A stretch of DNA of 64,000 nt from Rhodobacteraceae bacterium MED-G08. Lineage in GTDB: Bacteria > Pseudomonadota > Alphaproteobacteria > Rhodobacterales > Rhodobacteraceae. The notes under the pieces were generated by a model that was not told the DNA's origin, ran no database searches, and worked only from the letters and a program-made list of their open reading frames with translations. The translations under genes and the position numbers were made by a program. Positions 25,865 to 35,790 of this stretch are shown here, one piece after another. The stretch is from positions 1 through 64,000 of the forward strand of contig NTKT01000001.1 in the NCBI GenBank assembly GCA_002457055.1, given 5' to 3'. How positions within the stretch are numbered: position 1 is the stretch's first letter; each line of letters begins with the position of its first letter.

Positions 25865-28790
25865 GCATTTTGTTTCCATCTGGATCATAGAATACAGGAT
25901 TGCAAACCTCACATTCTAACTGGGTGTCAGCCATAAAATTTACGGCATTTATGCGCTCTCCCCATCGCTCTGGTCCACGCCTAAAGAAAGCTAGCCCAAC
26001 GTAGCAATTCTCAACAGGTGAAAAGGCTGCCGAAGATATAAAGCCTTGATTATTATCAGCCAGAGGTTCATCGTATATGTTGAAAAGCTGTGATCCCGCC
26101 TTTAGGCTACTTGTAGATCCTTTCATTTTTAATCCAACCAGCCGCTCTCTATTGGGATCTAGTAGCCCTGGCCTTTGTGCCATTTTATTTCCAATAAAAT
26201 CTTTTTTCTGACTTAGCATTCTTTGCATGCCAACGTCATAGGCCGTAGCCCTTCCATCAATTTCAGCATGTGTGATAAATCCTTTCTCCAGGCGCATAAC
26301 ATTCATGGCCTCCATGCCATAAATACCACCTCCATGCTGATCCGCTTCTAACTTGAGAACATTAAAGAGGCTAGCGCCATATCGTGAAGGTATGGCCAGT
26401 TCAAATCCTAACTCACCAGAAAATGAAATTCTAAAAAGGCGTGCTTTTACACCCATGACTTTAACTTCACCACAGGCCATGAAAGACCAATCCTTTTTAT
26501 TAAGAGGCTCATCCAAAATTGATGAAATAACGTCTCTGGACCTAGGGCCAGAAACAGCAAATTGCGCCCATTGCTCTGTCACTGATACAAATCTAACATC
26601 TAAATCTGGCCTGTAGGCTTGGTGAACAAAATCTAAATGTCTCATAACAGAACCTGCCGCAGCAGTAGTAGTAGTCATAAGGTATGAGTTTTCTGATAGC
26701 CTTGCTGATGTGCCATCATCCATTACGAATCCATCTTCTCTTAACATCAGCCCATACCGAACTCTGCCCACAGCCAGAGAGCTAAAGGAGTTAGTATACA
26801 CAAAATCAAGAAATTTACCGGCATCTTTCCCTTGAAGTTCGATTTTGCCAAGCGTTGAAACATCACATATCCCAACATTTTTTCGAACACTTAAAACTTC
26901 ACGATTACAAGACTGCAACCAATCATTCTCACCAATTTTGGGATAATAGCTTGGACGATACCACAAACCAGCTTCAATCATAGGTGCAGCGAGCGCAATC
27001 GAGGTAGAATGCGTTGTCGTAAATCGCTCCGGAGCAAATCCTTTATCTCTTCCTGAGGAGCCAATCGCCCCTATAGATATTGGTGTGTAGGGTGGCCTGA
27101 AGGTTGTAGTACCAGTGCTTTCGATACTCTCACCACTGGCATCAGCAAGCAGCGCAATCGAGATAACATTCGAACCTTTACCCTGATCAGTTGCCATCCC
27201 TTGTGTCGTATAACGTTTCATATGTTCGACACTACTAAAATTTTCGGCTACTGATTGCTTTATGTCTTTTGTAGTTACGTCATTTTGAAAATCTAACCAG
27301 GCTCTTTTATGCCCCTCCACAGCCCAAAGTGGACTAATATTATAATCTGCATCCGAGGCCTTGGGGGGCGATTTACTTTTTATCTTAATGCCTTTTGAAT
27401 TCAATAGTTCATTTACTACTTCTAATACAGATTTAAAGCAGGCCGATGTTGTGAAATGACCATTTGCTGAACCTACAACTTTCATACCGGGAACACTGTT
27501 CTCCTTAGAAGTAAAGGCGGCAATTTCACTGTTCCATTCAGGCTTTGAATTGGTATGACAACTTAAATGTATACTTGGGTTCCAACCACCGGCCACCCCA
27601 AGACAATCTGTTTGTATTCTCCGTTCCCCTTTTTCATCTCTTATACAAATATGCTCAAGCGCTAGTCTTCCACCTGTATCATAAACTTCAGCCCCTCGAA
27701 AAATTGGAAAATCACCCTGGATACCGGCATCACTTCTACTATCGATATAGGCGGCTATTTCCACACCAGCATTGTTTAAATCGTACGCTGTGTTGAAAGC
27801 ATCATCATTGTTACCAAAAATCGAAACAGATTTTCCTGCCGATACACCATAATGATTTAAGTAACCACGAACTGCACTTGCCATCATAATTCCAGGACGA
27901 TCGTTATTGCCAAAAGCAATATGACGTTCGATTGACCCAGATGCCAAAATGCTGCTGGAGGCAACTATACGGTGATAACGATCTAGAACAGCATCATTTT
28001 CAGAATTTTGAACGTGGTGAGAAAGTCGCTCTAATACACCAAAAGTCCCCTGATCATAGACGCCAAAAACTGTCGCTCGCGAAATCATTCTGACATTATC
28101 TAGTGATTTCAACTCAACCAGACAGCTATCGACCCAATCTTTACAATGATCCCCATCTATAATTGTATTTTCAAAACGAAGCTGGCCACCGAAGATTGCA
28201 TTTTCATCTACCAGTATTACATCCAGGCCGGCCCTTGCCGTTAGTAAGGCGGACAGCAATCCAGATGGACCGCCTCCAATAATCAAAAGATCGCAAAAAA
28301 GAAAATTTTGATCATAATTATCATCATCAGTTTTAGAATCTAGCCGTCCTAGGCCAGCTGCGCGACGAATTATTGGTTCATACAAAGCCTCCCAAAACCT
28401 TGGAGGCCACATGAAAGTTTTGTAGTAGAAACCAGCGCTTAAAAAGCGAGCAGCAATATCATTTGTGGCCAGAGCATCAAATTTTAGATTTGGCCAAGAA
28501 TTCTGACTGGTTACTATTAAACCTTGATATATTTCTTGCACTGTAGCCCTAACATTAGGTTCTACTCTTCTACCCTTATGCACTGAAATAAGTGCATTTG
28601 GTTCTTCAGAACCGATGCCTAATATACCTCTAGGCCGATGATATTTAAAAGAGCGGCCGACTAAATAGACATCATTTGCAAGAAGTGCTGAAGCAACAGT
28701 GTCGCCGAGAAAGCCTTTATACGGCTTTGAGTCAAAATAAAAAGTTATCTCCTTATCTTGGTTCAAAATTCCCTGTGAAGCTATTCTCAT
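25857..28790 (-). CDS. soxA: Heterotetrameric sarcosine oxidase alpha subunit
   Basis: The 977-residue alpha subunit contains an N-terminal 2Fe-2S-like ferredoxin fold (residues 1-100), an NAD-binding Rossmann domain (LLIIGGGPSGLLSALLTARA, near residue 168) and a C-terminal GcvT-type tetrahydrofolate domain. The enzyme demethylates sarcosine to glycine and passes the methyl carbon to tetrahydrofolate as 5,10-methylene-THF, with H2O2 formed. It overlaps soxD (4 bp) and soxG (8 bp). This soxA is unrelated to the sulfur-oxidation soxA at 12746-13585. Confidence 0.95.
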   Translation of the reverse strand: MRIASQGILNQDKEITFYFDSKPYKGFLGDTVASALLANDVYLVGRSFKYHRPRGILGIGSEEPNALISVHKGRRVEPNVRATVQEIYQGLIVTSQNSWPNLKFDALATNDIAARFLSAGFYYKTFMWPPRFWEALYEPIIRRAAGLGRLDSKTDDDNYDQNFLFCDLLIIGGGPSGLLSALLTARAGLDVILVDENAIFGGQLRFENTIIDGDHCKDWVDSCLVELKSLDNVRMISRATVFGVYDQGTFGVLERLSHHVQNSENDAVLDRYHRIVASSSILASGSIERHIAFGNNDRPGIMMASAVRGYLNHYGVSAGKSVSIFGNNDDAFNTAYDLNNAGVEIAAYIDSRSDAGIQGDFPIFRGAEVYDTGGRLALEHICIRDEKGERRIQTDCLGVAGGWNPSIHLSCHTNSKPEWNSEIAAFTSKENSVPGMKVVGSANGHFTTSACFKSVLEVVNELLNSKGIKIKSKSPPKASDADYNISPLWAVEGHKRAWLDFQNDVTTKDIKQSVAENFSSVEHMKRYTTQGMATDQGKGSNVISIALLADASGESIESTGTTTFRPPYTPISIGAIGSSGRDKGFAPERFTTTHSTSIALAAPMIEAGLWYRPSYYPKIGENDWLQSCNREVLSVRKNVGICDVSTLGKIELQGKDAGKFLDFVYTNSFSSLAVGRVRYGLMLREDGFVMDDGTSARLSENSYLMTTTTAAAGSVMRHLDFVHQAYRPDLDVRFVSVTEQWAQFAVSGPRSRDVISSILDEPLNKKDWSFMACGEVKVMGVKARLFRISFSGELGFELAIPSRYGASLFNVLKLEADQHGGGIYGMEAMNVMRLEKGFITHAEIDGRATAYDVGMQRMLSQKKDFIGNKMAQRPGLLDPNRERLVGLKMKGSTSSLKAGSQLFNIYDEPLADNNQGFISSAAFSPVENCYVGLAFFRRGPERWGERINAVNFMADTQLECEVCNPVFYDPDGNKMHA

Positions 28791-29059
28791 GCCCGCACTT
28801 CGCCCGTATTTTTCACCAATTCTGTCTTTATAATTTCATGAGTCACCGTATTTCTGGTTACAACTAGCCAGCTATTACAGCCTTTCTCATGATACCATAA
28901 ATCACGAATTTCGCCCGCTGTATTATCCCTAAGATGTAAAAACTCGTGCCAATCAGAAAGACTATCCTCCAGATTTGGCCGGTGTAAATCCTGTGCAGAT
29001 CCGCGGTAGTAAAATTCCCTTATGTCTCTTTCGCCACAGTTTGGGCAGAGTATTCTCAT
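28787..29059 (-). CDS. soxD: Heterotetrameric sarcosine oxidase delta subunit
   Basis: The delta subunit (about 90 residues) carries a zinc site made by the N-terminal CPNCGERD plus a His/Cys further on (YHEKGCNSWLVVTRNT). Family features REFYYRG and WHEFLHLRDN are present. I chose the ATG at 29059; a TTG nine bases upstream is also open. The end overlaps the alpha-subunit start by 4 bp. It is unrelated to the sulfur-oxidation soxD at 8904-9671. Confidence 0.92.
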   Translation of the reverse strand: MRILCPNCGERDIREFYYRGSAQDLHRPNLEDSLSDWHEFLHLRDNTAGEIRDLWYHEKGCNSWLVVTRNTVTHEIIKTELVKNTGEVRA

Positions 29060-29104
29060 TTCAATCAACTCATTCTCTTAAAACATTGTCTTTATCATTT
29101 ATCT

Positions 29105-30358
29105 CTAATGCAGGTTGTGTTGCGAACCTGTACCTTCCTCATCCATCAAATGGTATCCAGTTTGAAAACGCTCAAATCTAAAATTCTTTGCAGTATGAAA
29201 ATGGTTATCAGTAGCTATTAAGTGGGCATAAGCGTATCCGGAAGCTGGAACAGCTTTAAAGCCTCCATAACACCATCCACAATTTATAAATAATCCGCCA
29301 ACTGACGTTTTATCAATAATTGGGCTACCATCGGGCGACATATCCATTATTCCGCCCCATGATCTTAAAACCTTCGCCTTACCAATCATCGGCATCAGTG
29401 CCATACCAGCCTCGAAAACATGCTCCAGTAACGGCAAATTACCTCTTTGAGCATAGGATGCATATCCGTCCAAGTCGCCACCGAAAACAAGGCCACCTTT
29501 ATCAGATTGGCTAATATAAAAATGGCCCATTCCGAAGCTGACCACATTGTTAATTATGGGCTTGAGTCCTTCGGTTACAAATGCTTGTAAAATATGACTT
29601 TCTATCGGCAGTCGGATACCCGCCAACTGAGCTACTTGGCTTGAACGACCAGCGACAACAATCGCAACTTTATTTGCTTCAATTATTCCCCGAGTTGTCT
29701 CAACACCAGTTATTCTTCCACTGTTTATGTTGAAGCCAGTTACCTCACAGTTTTGGATTAAATCAACGCCCCTTTGATCTGCAGCTCGAGCATAGCCCCA
29801 CGCCACCGCATCATGCCTTGCGGTCCCAGCTCTTTTTTGTAGCAAACCACCATAAATTGGGAACCGGGCACTGTTATAATTTAGATACGGTAAAAGTTTT
29901 CGCAGGTCTTGCACAGACAACATTTGAGCGTCATCCCCCCTGCTTCTCATTGCATTGGCTCTCCGTACAAATGCATCTCGTTGTCCATCTGAATGGCACA
30001 ACATTATAAGACCACGTTGGGACATCATAACATTGTAATTGAGATCTGCTTCTAACCCCTCCCAAAGTTTTAGGGAATGACTGTAAAATTCAGAATTTCC
30101 AGGTAATAAATAATTAGATCTTACGATAGTGGTATTTCGGCCAATGTTACCACTACCGAGATGTCCTTTTTCAAGGACTGCAACATTTCTTATTCCATGG
30201 TTTTTAGCCAAATAGTAAGCAGTGGATAAACCATGACCACCACCACCTACTATTATCACATCATATTTAGATTTTGGACTAGGGTTCCTCCAATGCGGCT
30301 CCCAATTCATATTGCCCGTAAGACCTTCTTTAAATATGCGCAATGCTGAGAAGCGCAT
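29105..30358 (-). CDS. soxB: Heterotetrameric sarcosine oxidase beta subunit
   Basis: The beta subunit (about 417 residues) binds FAD and covalent FMN and holds the sarcosine oxidation site. It has YDVIIVGGGGHGLSTAYYL near residue 36, ARHDAVAWGYARAA and the C-terminal GWCYGGFKAVPASGYAYAHL. The ATG at 30358 starts MRFSALRIFKEGLTGN, typical of the family; the open frame goes four codons further to 30370. Order B-D-A-G is the standard operon order. Substrate sarcosine would come from glycine betaine or dimethylglycine. Confidence 0.95.
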   Translation of the reverse strand: MRFSALRIFKEGLTGNMNWEPHWRNPSPKSKYDVIIVGGGGHGLSTAYYLAKNHGIRNVAVLEKGHLGSGNIGRNTTIVRSNYLLPGNSEFYSHSLKLWEGLEADLNYNVMMSQRGLIMLCHSDGQRDAFVRRANAMRSRGDDAQMLSVQDLRKLLPYLNYNSARFPIYGGLLQKRAGTARHDAVAWGYARAADQRGVDLIQNCEVTGFNINSGRITGVETTRGIIEANKVAIVVAGRSSQVAQLAGIRLPIESHILQAFVTEGLKPIINNVVSFGMGHFYISQSDKGGLVFGGDLDGYASYAQRGNLPLLEHVFEAGMALMPMIGKAKVLRSWGGIMDMSPDGSPIIDKTSVGGLFINCGWCYGGFKAVPASGYAYAHLIATDNHFHTAKNFRFERFQTGYHLMDEEGTGSQHNLH

Positions 30359-30438
30359 TCTGTCCTCCATGCTTGCCAGGCAACAAAGTTAGCCAATGAC
30401 AATACTTTCGTAAAATACATTCTCTCTTTAATGAATAG

Positions 30439-31386
30439 CTAAACTTTATTCACTTTTACCTCATAACCTGGCTCTTCCGGTTCTTTATCTATCATTTCTG
30501 CTGGGAACCCTGGGGCCGTTATATCCAAACCTGTCACACTTTCTAATCTTTTTATGATATTGGGAGACAGCTCTCTCGAGCCAAACCGTTTTATTCCATC
30601 TTCAAAAACCTTAATCAACAAAGGATTTAAATCAAGTGGTACATTTTCTCTATCTGCAACTGCTTGAAATAAACCAATATCCTTCGCCACTAAATCCATT
30701 GTAAACGAGATGTCTCGGCTGCCATTTAATATAACTTGGCTCTCAGTTTCATGAACAAACGAAGTGCCAGATGAAATTCTAATAGCCTCATAGGCATTTC
30801 TCAAATCCAAACCTGCAGCCTTAGAAACCGTAAGGGCCTCTGCACATGATACTAAATTTGCTGTAGCAAGAAAGTTGGTAATAACCTTAAGTATACTAGC
30901 ACTACCTAGTTCGCCTGTGTGAAGAACCCGCCTACCCATAGTAGTTAACAAAGGTAAGATTATTTCAAATGTAGCTCGATCACACCCAGCAAAAATACTG
31001 ATATTGCCGGTATTTGCGCGGTGGCAGCCTCCAGATACTGGACAATCAACAGCTTTACCGCCCCTACTGATAACTTCCGCCCCCAGACGCCTTACTTCGG
31101 CATCATCTGTTGTCGACATTTCCAACCAGGTTTTTCCCTCTTTTACGAAAGGAAGCATTAACTGCATAACCGAATTGGAGGCGGCAGGACTAGGCAAACA
31201 AGTTATTACAAGATCACATAAACGCATTAAATGTGCGGGATCTTCACCAATTCCGGCACCTTTCGATGCAAATTTTTCTACTAACTGACTGTTCAAATCA
31301 AAAACGGACAAATCAACTCCATTCCGAAGAAGGCTTCCAGCTAACTTACTGCCGACATTACCCAAACCTATAAAACCAATTTTCAT
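30439..31386 (-). CDS. Beta-hydroxyacid dehydrogenase (3-hydroxyisobutyrate dehydrogenase family)
   Basis: This 315-residue NAD(P)-dependent dehydrogenase has the Rossmann start KIGFIGLGNVGSKLA, the substrate-binding DCPVSGGCHRANTGN and the catalytic Lys in LKVITNFLATAN. The family includes 3-hydroxyisobutyrate, tartronate semialdehyde and related dehydrogenases; the exact substrate cannot be told. It precedes the sarcosine oxidase operon by 80 bp on the same strand and may be co-transcribed. The ATG at 31386 has GGAG upstream. An acidic C-terminal tail of about 25 residues (MIDKEPEEPGYEVKVNKV) goes beyond the core fold. Confidence 0.87.
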   Translation of the reverse strand: MKIGFIGLGNVGSKLAGSLLRNGVDLSVFDLNSQLVEKFASKGAGIGEDPAHLMRLCDLVITCLPSPAASNSVMQLMLPFVKEGKTWLEMSTTDDAEVRRLGAEVISRGGKAVDCPVSGGCHRANTGNISIFAGCDRATFEIILPLLTTMGRRVLHTGELGSASILKVITNFLATANLVSCAEALTVSKAAGLDLRNAYEAIRISSGTSFVHETESQVILNGSRDISFTMDLVAKDIGLFQAVADRENVPLDLNPLLIKVFEDGIKRFGSRELSPNIIKRLESVTGLDITAPGFPAEMIDKEPEEPGYEVKVNKV

Positions 31387-31586
31387 TCTTTTCTCCATAG
31401 GTCTAATATGGCCAGCAAATCTTTTTGAGCTTTTCTAAAAGCGACAAATAATGCATTTATAACTTCAAATTAATTATCCATTCTCAAACTATATTATGAG
31501 TAATGTGATATCGGTCAGCTGTTGCTTAATATTATCTTTACGGTTAAATCGCATCTGTAGCGCGGAACTCAGTGAAGGAACCCACA

Positions 31587-32873
31587 ATGACCAATCCAAT
31601 AAAAATCGGTATTGCCGGATTGGGAACGGTAGGCATTGGCGTAGTAAAAATTATCCAACAAAATGAGAAAATACTACAGGCTAGGACAGGCAGAAAAATT
31701 GAAATTGTCGCGGTGTCAGCAAAAACGAAAACTAAAAATCGTGGCGTTGATTTGAGCAAGTACCAATGGGAGAGTGATCCAGTCTCATTAGCTAAAAGAA
31801 AAGATATTGATATTTTCGTTGAGCTAATTGGGGGCCACACAGGGGCGGCAAAAGATTCCATTGTTGCAGCCATTGATACTGATAAAGACATAGTAACAGC
31901 AAACAAAGCATTATTAGCGCACAGCGGACAAGAACTGGCTGAAAAAACAGAAGGTAAAAACAAATTACTCCGATTTGAAGCAGCTGTAGCAGGGGGTATT
32001 CCGGTCATTAAGGCTTTAACTGAAGGACTTGCAGGCAACAGGTTAACTCGTGTTATTGGTGTAATGAATGGAACATGCAATTATATTTTGACACGTATGC
32101 AGTCATCCGGGTTGAATTACGAAGAAATATTTAAAGAAGCTGAAGCTCTAGGATATTTAGAGGCTGATCCTACTCTTGACGTTGGTGGGATTGACGCTGG
32201 GCATAAACTTGCTTTGCTCGCCTCAATTGGATTTGGAACAAAAGTAAACTTTGATGCTGTAGAATTAGAAGGCATAGGACAAGTCTCAATCGATGACATT
32301 AATCATGCAGCAGACATGGGGTTTCGAATTAAGTTACTTGGTGTTGCACAACTTAATGGGGACGGCCTCGAACAGCGAATGTCACCATGCTTAGTGCCTG
32401 CCACTTCACCACTTGGCCAACTGGAGGGTGGGACAAATATGGTGATGCTCGAGGGCGACCATGTTGGACAGATTATACTTAGTGGTCCCGGAGCCGGAGA
32501 AGGTCCCACCGCAAGTGCTGTCATGTCAGACATTATAGATATTGCGAGAGGTGTAAGACTACCTACTTTTGGACAACCGGCAAATACCCTAAAGAAAAGC
32601 CATCCTGTTAAATCCAATACCCACGCACCTTACTACTTGCGCTTATCACTCTCAGATAAGCCAGGTGCATTGGCTAAAGTAGCATCGATACTTGGCGATT
32701 TTGGAATATCAATAGATCGAATGCGCCAATATGCTCATGCTGATGATCATGCCCCCGTTCTTATTGTCACGCACACCACTGAACCTCAGTTTATTGAGCA
32801 AGCTTTAGATAATTTACCTAAAACTGGGGTTATACACGATGAACCAGTCGCATTACGCATTGAACCACTTTAG
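31587..32873 (+). CDS. hom: Homoserine dehydrogenase
   Basis: Homoserine dehydrogenase reduces aspartate semialdehyde to homoserine on the way to Thr and Met. The protein (about 428 residues) has the NAD(P)-binding IGIAGLGTVGIGVVK, the catalytic region GVMNGTCNYILTRM and LGYLEADPTLDVGGIDAGHK (split), and a C-terminal ACT domain (LRLSLSDKPGALAKVASILG, part) that normally senses threonine. I chose ATG 31587, which has GAAGGA upstream; a GTG at 31572 overlaps that site. Order hom-glpX-recJ is often seen in alphaproteobacteria. Confidence 0.96.
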   Translation: MTNPIKIGIAGLGTVGIGVVKIIQQNEKILQARTGRKIEIVAVSAKTKTKNRGVDLSKYQWESDPVSLAKRKDIDIFVELIGGHTGAAKDSIVAAIDTDKDIVTANKALLAHSGQELAEKTEGKNKLLRFEAAVAGGIPVIKALTEGLAGNRLTRVIGVMNGTCNYILTRMQSSGLNYEEIFKEAEALGYLEADPTLDVGGIDAGHKLALLASIGFGTKVNFDAVELEGIGQVSIDDINHAADMGFRIKLLGVAQLNGDGLEQRMSPCLVPATSPLGQLEGGTNMVMLEGDHVGQIILSGPGAGEGPTASAVMSDIIDIARGVRLPTFGQPANTLKKSHPVKSNTHAPYYLRLSLSDKPGALAKVASILGDFGISIDRMRQYAHADDHAPVLIVTHTTEPQFIEQALDNLPKTGVIHDEPVALRIEPL

Positions 32874-32890
32874 AGCCAGCGAGCTTTTAC

Positions 32891-33859
32891 ATGAATAACC
32901 CAAAGATTGAATTCGATGACCGTATGCTTTCCCTTGGATTAGCAAGGGTCTCGGAAGCTGCAGCGATCGCATCCGTCTCGCTTATTGGACGTGGTGACGA
33001 AAAAGCAGCAGACGAAGCCGCCGTTAATGCGATGAGAGAGCAATTAAATTTACTTGATATATCCGGAACAGTTGTCATTGGCGAGGGTGAGCGTGATGAA
33101 GCGCCTATGCTTTATATCGGTGAAGAAGTCGGCACTGGTAATGGCCCAGGCGTTGACATTGCTTTAGATCCTTTAGAAGGAACTACATTAACAGCGAAAG
33201 ACATGCCCAACGCTTTAACAGTAATTGCAATGGGGCCTAAGGGTTCTATGCTGCATGCGCCCGATGTTTACATGGACAAGCTGGCAGTCGGTCCCGGTTT
33301 TGAACCAGATTTGTTATCTCTTGATATGTCGCCTTATGAAAGAGTTCAGGTATTGGCTGAAGCAAAAAATTGCGATCCGAATGATATAACAGTTTGTATT
33401 CTGGAGCGCCCAAGACATCAGGAGATGATAGAGCAAGTGAGATCTACTGGGGCAGCGATTCGCTTAATTTCGGACGGAGACGTAGCAGGCGTTATGCATT
33501 GTGCTGAGTCTGAAATAACAGGCATCGATATGTATATGGGGGTGGGAGGAGCTCCCGAAGGGGTCCTTGCTGCAGCGGCTCTTAAATGTATGGGTGGGCA
33601 AATCCACGGCAAACTAATATTTAGAAACGACGATGAGAAGTTCCGTGCAGAAAAAGCAGGAATAAATAACCTGTCCCAAATTTATTCAAGAGATGATATG
33701 GTTACACAAGATGTTATTTTCGCTGCGACAGGAGTCACTAGTGGGTCACTCTTGGAGGGTATAAAACGCGAAATAACCCATATTACTGCCGAGACAATTT
33801 TGATGCGATCAAAAACCGGTTCAGTTCGGCGGATGATTTATCGCGTGCCAAAAAAATAA
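32891..33859 (+). CDS. glpX: Class II fructose-1,6-bisphosphatase GlpX
   Basis: GlpX removes the 1-phosphate of fructose 1,6-bisphosphate in gluconeogenesis and sugar-phosphate cycling. The 322-residue protein has the metal-site motifs GEGERDEAPMLYIGE and DIALDPLEGTTLTA, plus MGVGGAPEGVLAAAALKC. It is 17 bp after hom and 9 bp before recJ, so the three are one operon. This class II enzyme is common in alphaproteobacteria, which may also use it as sedoheptulose bisphosphatase. Confidence 0.96.
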   Translation: MNNPKIEFDDRMLSLGLARVSEAAAIASVSLIGRGDEKAADEAAVNAMREQLNLLDISGTVVIGEGERDEAPMLYIGEEVGTGNGPGVDIALDPLEGTTLTAKDMPNALTVIAMGPKGSMLHAPDVYMDKLAVGPGFEPDLLSLDMSPYERVQVLAEAKNCDPNDITVCILERPRHQEMIEQVRSTGAAIRLISDGDVAGVMHCAESEITGIDMYMGVGGAPEGVLAAAALKCMGGQIHGKLIFRNDDEKFRAEKAGINNLSQIYSRDDMVTQDVIFAATGVTSGSLLEGIKREITHITAETILMRSKTGSVRRMIYRVPKK

Positions 33860-33868
33860 GGTTCCATT

Positions 33869-35620
33869 ATGGCATTTTTAGGTGTCCATAACTCAATTAC
33901 GGGAAGGAAATGGATTGGGCCTAATGATGAGCAACACAGGCGTGCAGAAGCCATATCACAAATTACTGGACAAAAGCCACCTGTAGCCAGTGTTTTGGCA
34001 AGATTAGCAATCTCTCCCGAAAACGTGGATACGTATTTAAATCCTCTTATCAAAAACTTACTTCCAGATCCAAAACAATTACTTGATGTATCGAAAGCGG
34101 CTGAGCGGCTGATACGTGCTCTCGACCATAGGGAAAGAATTGTAATTTTTGCTGATTATGATGTTGATGGGGCGACTTCTGGGGCAATGCTTGTTTCTTG
34201 GTACCGGTTTTTCAATTTGGAACCAGATATTTATGTACCCGATAGGATAAAGGAGGGTTATGGGCCCAATGAACAGTCTATGAAAGCACTGTCTTCTAAA
34301 AATGACCTAATCATTTGTGTTGATTGTGGGACCATGGGTCATGAGGCTTTGGAGACCGTAAATGAAGGTTGTGATGTAATTATTTTAGATCATCACTTAG
34401 GCTCCGAAGTCGATCCCAAATGTCACACTATTGTAAATCCAAACAGACAAGTTGAAAGTGGCAATTTATCATATTTATGCGCTGCAGGGGTAGTATTTTT
34501 ATCTTTGGTAGAATGCGGCCGTCAATTGAAGAATAGTGGCAAATCGTCACCCAATCTCATGGATTACTTAGATTTAGTTGCTTTGGGGACAGTTGCGGAT
34601 GTCGCACCTTTAGTAGGCGCAAATAGAGCTTTCGTTCTTCAAGGTCTAAAAATTTTATCGAAAAGACAGCGATTAGGTTTAAAAGTTCTTATGGACAAGT
34701 CAGCTCTGAACTCAAGTCCTACGTCGTATCATTTAGGATATCTATTAGGCCCAAAATTGAATGCACCTGGACGAATGGGTCCCGCAGATTTAGCATTGAG
34801 GCTTTTGTGCTCGGAGTCGGTTCCAGAAGCCAATGAACTTTGTGAACAAATAGAAGAGTATAATATTAAGAGAAAAGAGATAGAGAATATCGTCCGAGAA
34901 GAAGCACTAGCACAAATCGATAAAAACCAGTCTGAAGAAACAATCACTTGGGCAGCGGGGGACGGGTGGAATCCGGGAGTTGTTGGAATTGTCGCATCAA
35001 GGCTAAAAGATAAATTCTCTAAGCCTGCAATTGTACTTGGTTTTAATGGCGATCAAGGTAAAGGATCCGGCAGATCCGTTGCTGGTTTTGATTTAGGATT
35101 CGCAATTCAACGCCTACAGCATGAAGGGCTCATACAAAAGGGAGGCGGGCATAAAATGGCTGCAGGCTTAAGCCTAACAAAAGAGCAACTAAACCCAGCA
35201 ATGAGTAGATTGTGCGAACTTGCTAAAAAAGAAGAATTTATGAATTCAGAAGCTCAAGAGGTTCTGGTGGATGGTGTCCTTTTTATTGGTGGTGTAAAGA
35301 TTGATCTTATTGAGGAATTGGAAAGTTGTGGGCCTTTCGGTTCTGCAATTCGAGAACCAAAGTTTGCATTTTGCGATGTTAGTTTGAGTTTTACTAAAAG
35401 GGTCGGTGAAAATCACCTAAAAGTTCGTTTTTCAGATGACAGTGGCAAAACAATGGATGCAATATGTTTCAGGGCTTTTGAAGGAAATCTAGGGCAAGCT
35501 TTAATAGAGCATGGTGGTAAAAAAGCGCACTTGATTGGAAAATTAGACATTAACCATTGGCAGGGCAGAAAATCTCCTCAACTTATTATAGAGGATGCAG
35601 CCTGGCCGGAAGAGTTGTAG
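33869..35620 (+). CDS. recJ: Single-stranded-DNA-specific exonuclease RecJ
   Basis: RecJ is a 5'-3' single-strand exonuclease used in recombination and mismatch repair. The 583-residue protein has DHH-family motifs ADYDVDGATSGAM (metal ligands), CVDCGTMGHEA and ILDHHLG, then the DHHA1 domain with GKGSGRSVAGFDL and GGGHKMAAGLSL, and a C-terminal OB-like domain. Start and length are typical. It is the last gene of the hom-glpX-recJ operon. Confidence 0.96.
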   Translation: MAFLGVHNSITGRKWIGPNDEQHRRAEAISQITGQKPPVASVLARLAISPENVDTYLNPLIKNLLPDPKQLLDVSKAAERLIRALDHRERIVIFADYDVDGATSGAMLVSWYRFFNLEPDIYVPDRIKEGYGPNEQSMKALSSKNDLIICVDCGTMGHEALETVNEGCDVIILDHHLGSEVDPKCHTIVNPNRQVESGNLSYLCAAGVVFLSLVECGRQLKNSGKSSPNLMDYLDLVALGTVADVAPLVGANRAFVLQGLKILSKRQRLGLKVLMDKSALNSSPTSYHLGYLLGPKLNAPGRMGPADLALRLLCSESVPEANELCEQIEEYNIKRKEIENIVREEALAQIDKNQSEETITWAAGDGWNPGVVGIVASRLKDKFSKPAIVLGFNGDQGKGSGRSVAGFDLGFAIQRLQHEGLIQKGGGHKMAAGLSLTKEQLNPAMSRLCELAKKEEFMNSEAQEVLVDGVLFIGGVKIDLIEELESCGPFGSAIREPKFAFCDVSLSFTKRVGENHLKVRFSDDSGKTMDAICFRAFEGNLGQALIEHGGKKAHLIGKLDINHWQGRKSPQLIIEDAAWPEEL

Positions 35621-35715
35621 ATACAGTAGCAAGAATGTAAAAAAAAATATGTTCATGCATTTTCTACTTGCACAGCTTCAATGGTTTACATAATAACAGC
35701 GAACACAGGCAGAGC

Positions 35716-35790
35716 GGCCCGTTCGTCTATCGGTTAGGACGCCAGGTTTTCAACCTGGAAAGACGAGTTCGATTCTCGTACGGGCTGCCA
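35716..35790 (+). tRNA. tRNA-Glu (anticodon TTC)
   Basis: A complete cloverleaf of 75 nt including an encoded CCA. The acceptor stem GGCCCGT pairs with ACGGGCT (the G1-T pair is a wobble), the anticodon stem is CCAGG/CCTGG with loop TTTTCAA, giving anticodon TTC, and the T-arm contains GTTCGATTC. The 3' end reads GCCA. The gene lies 95 bp after recJ and is read in the same direction. Confidence 0.96.
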
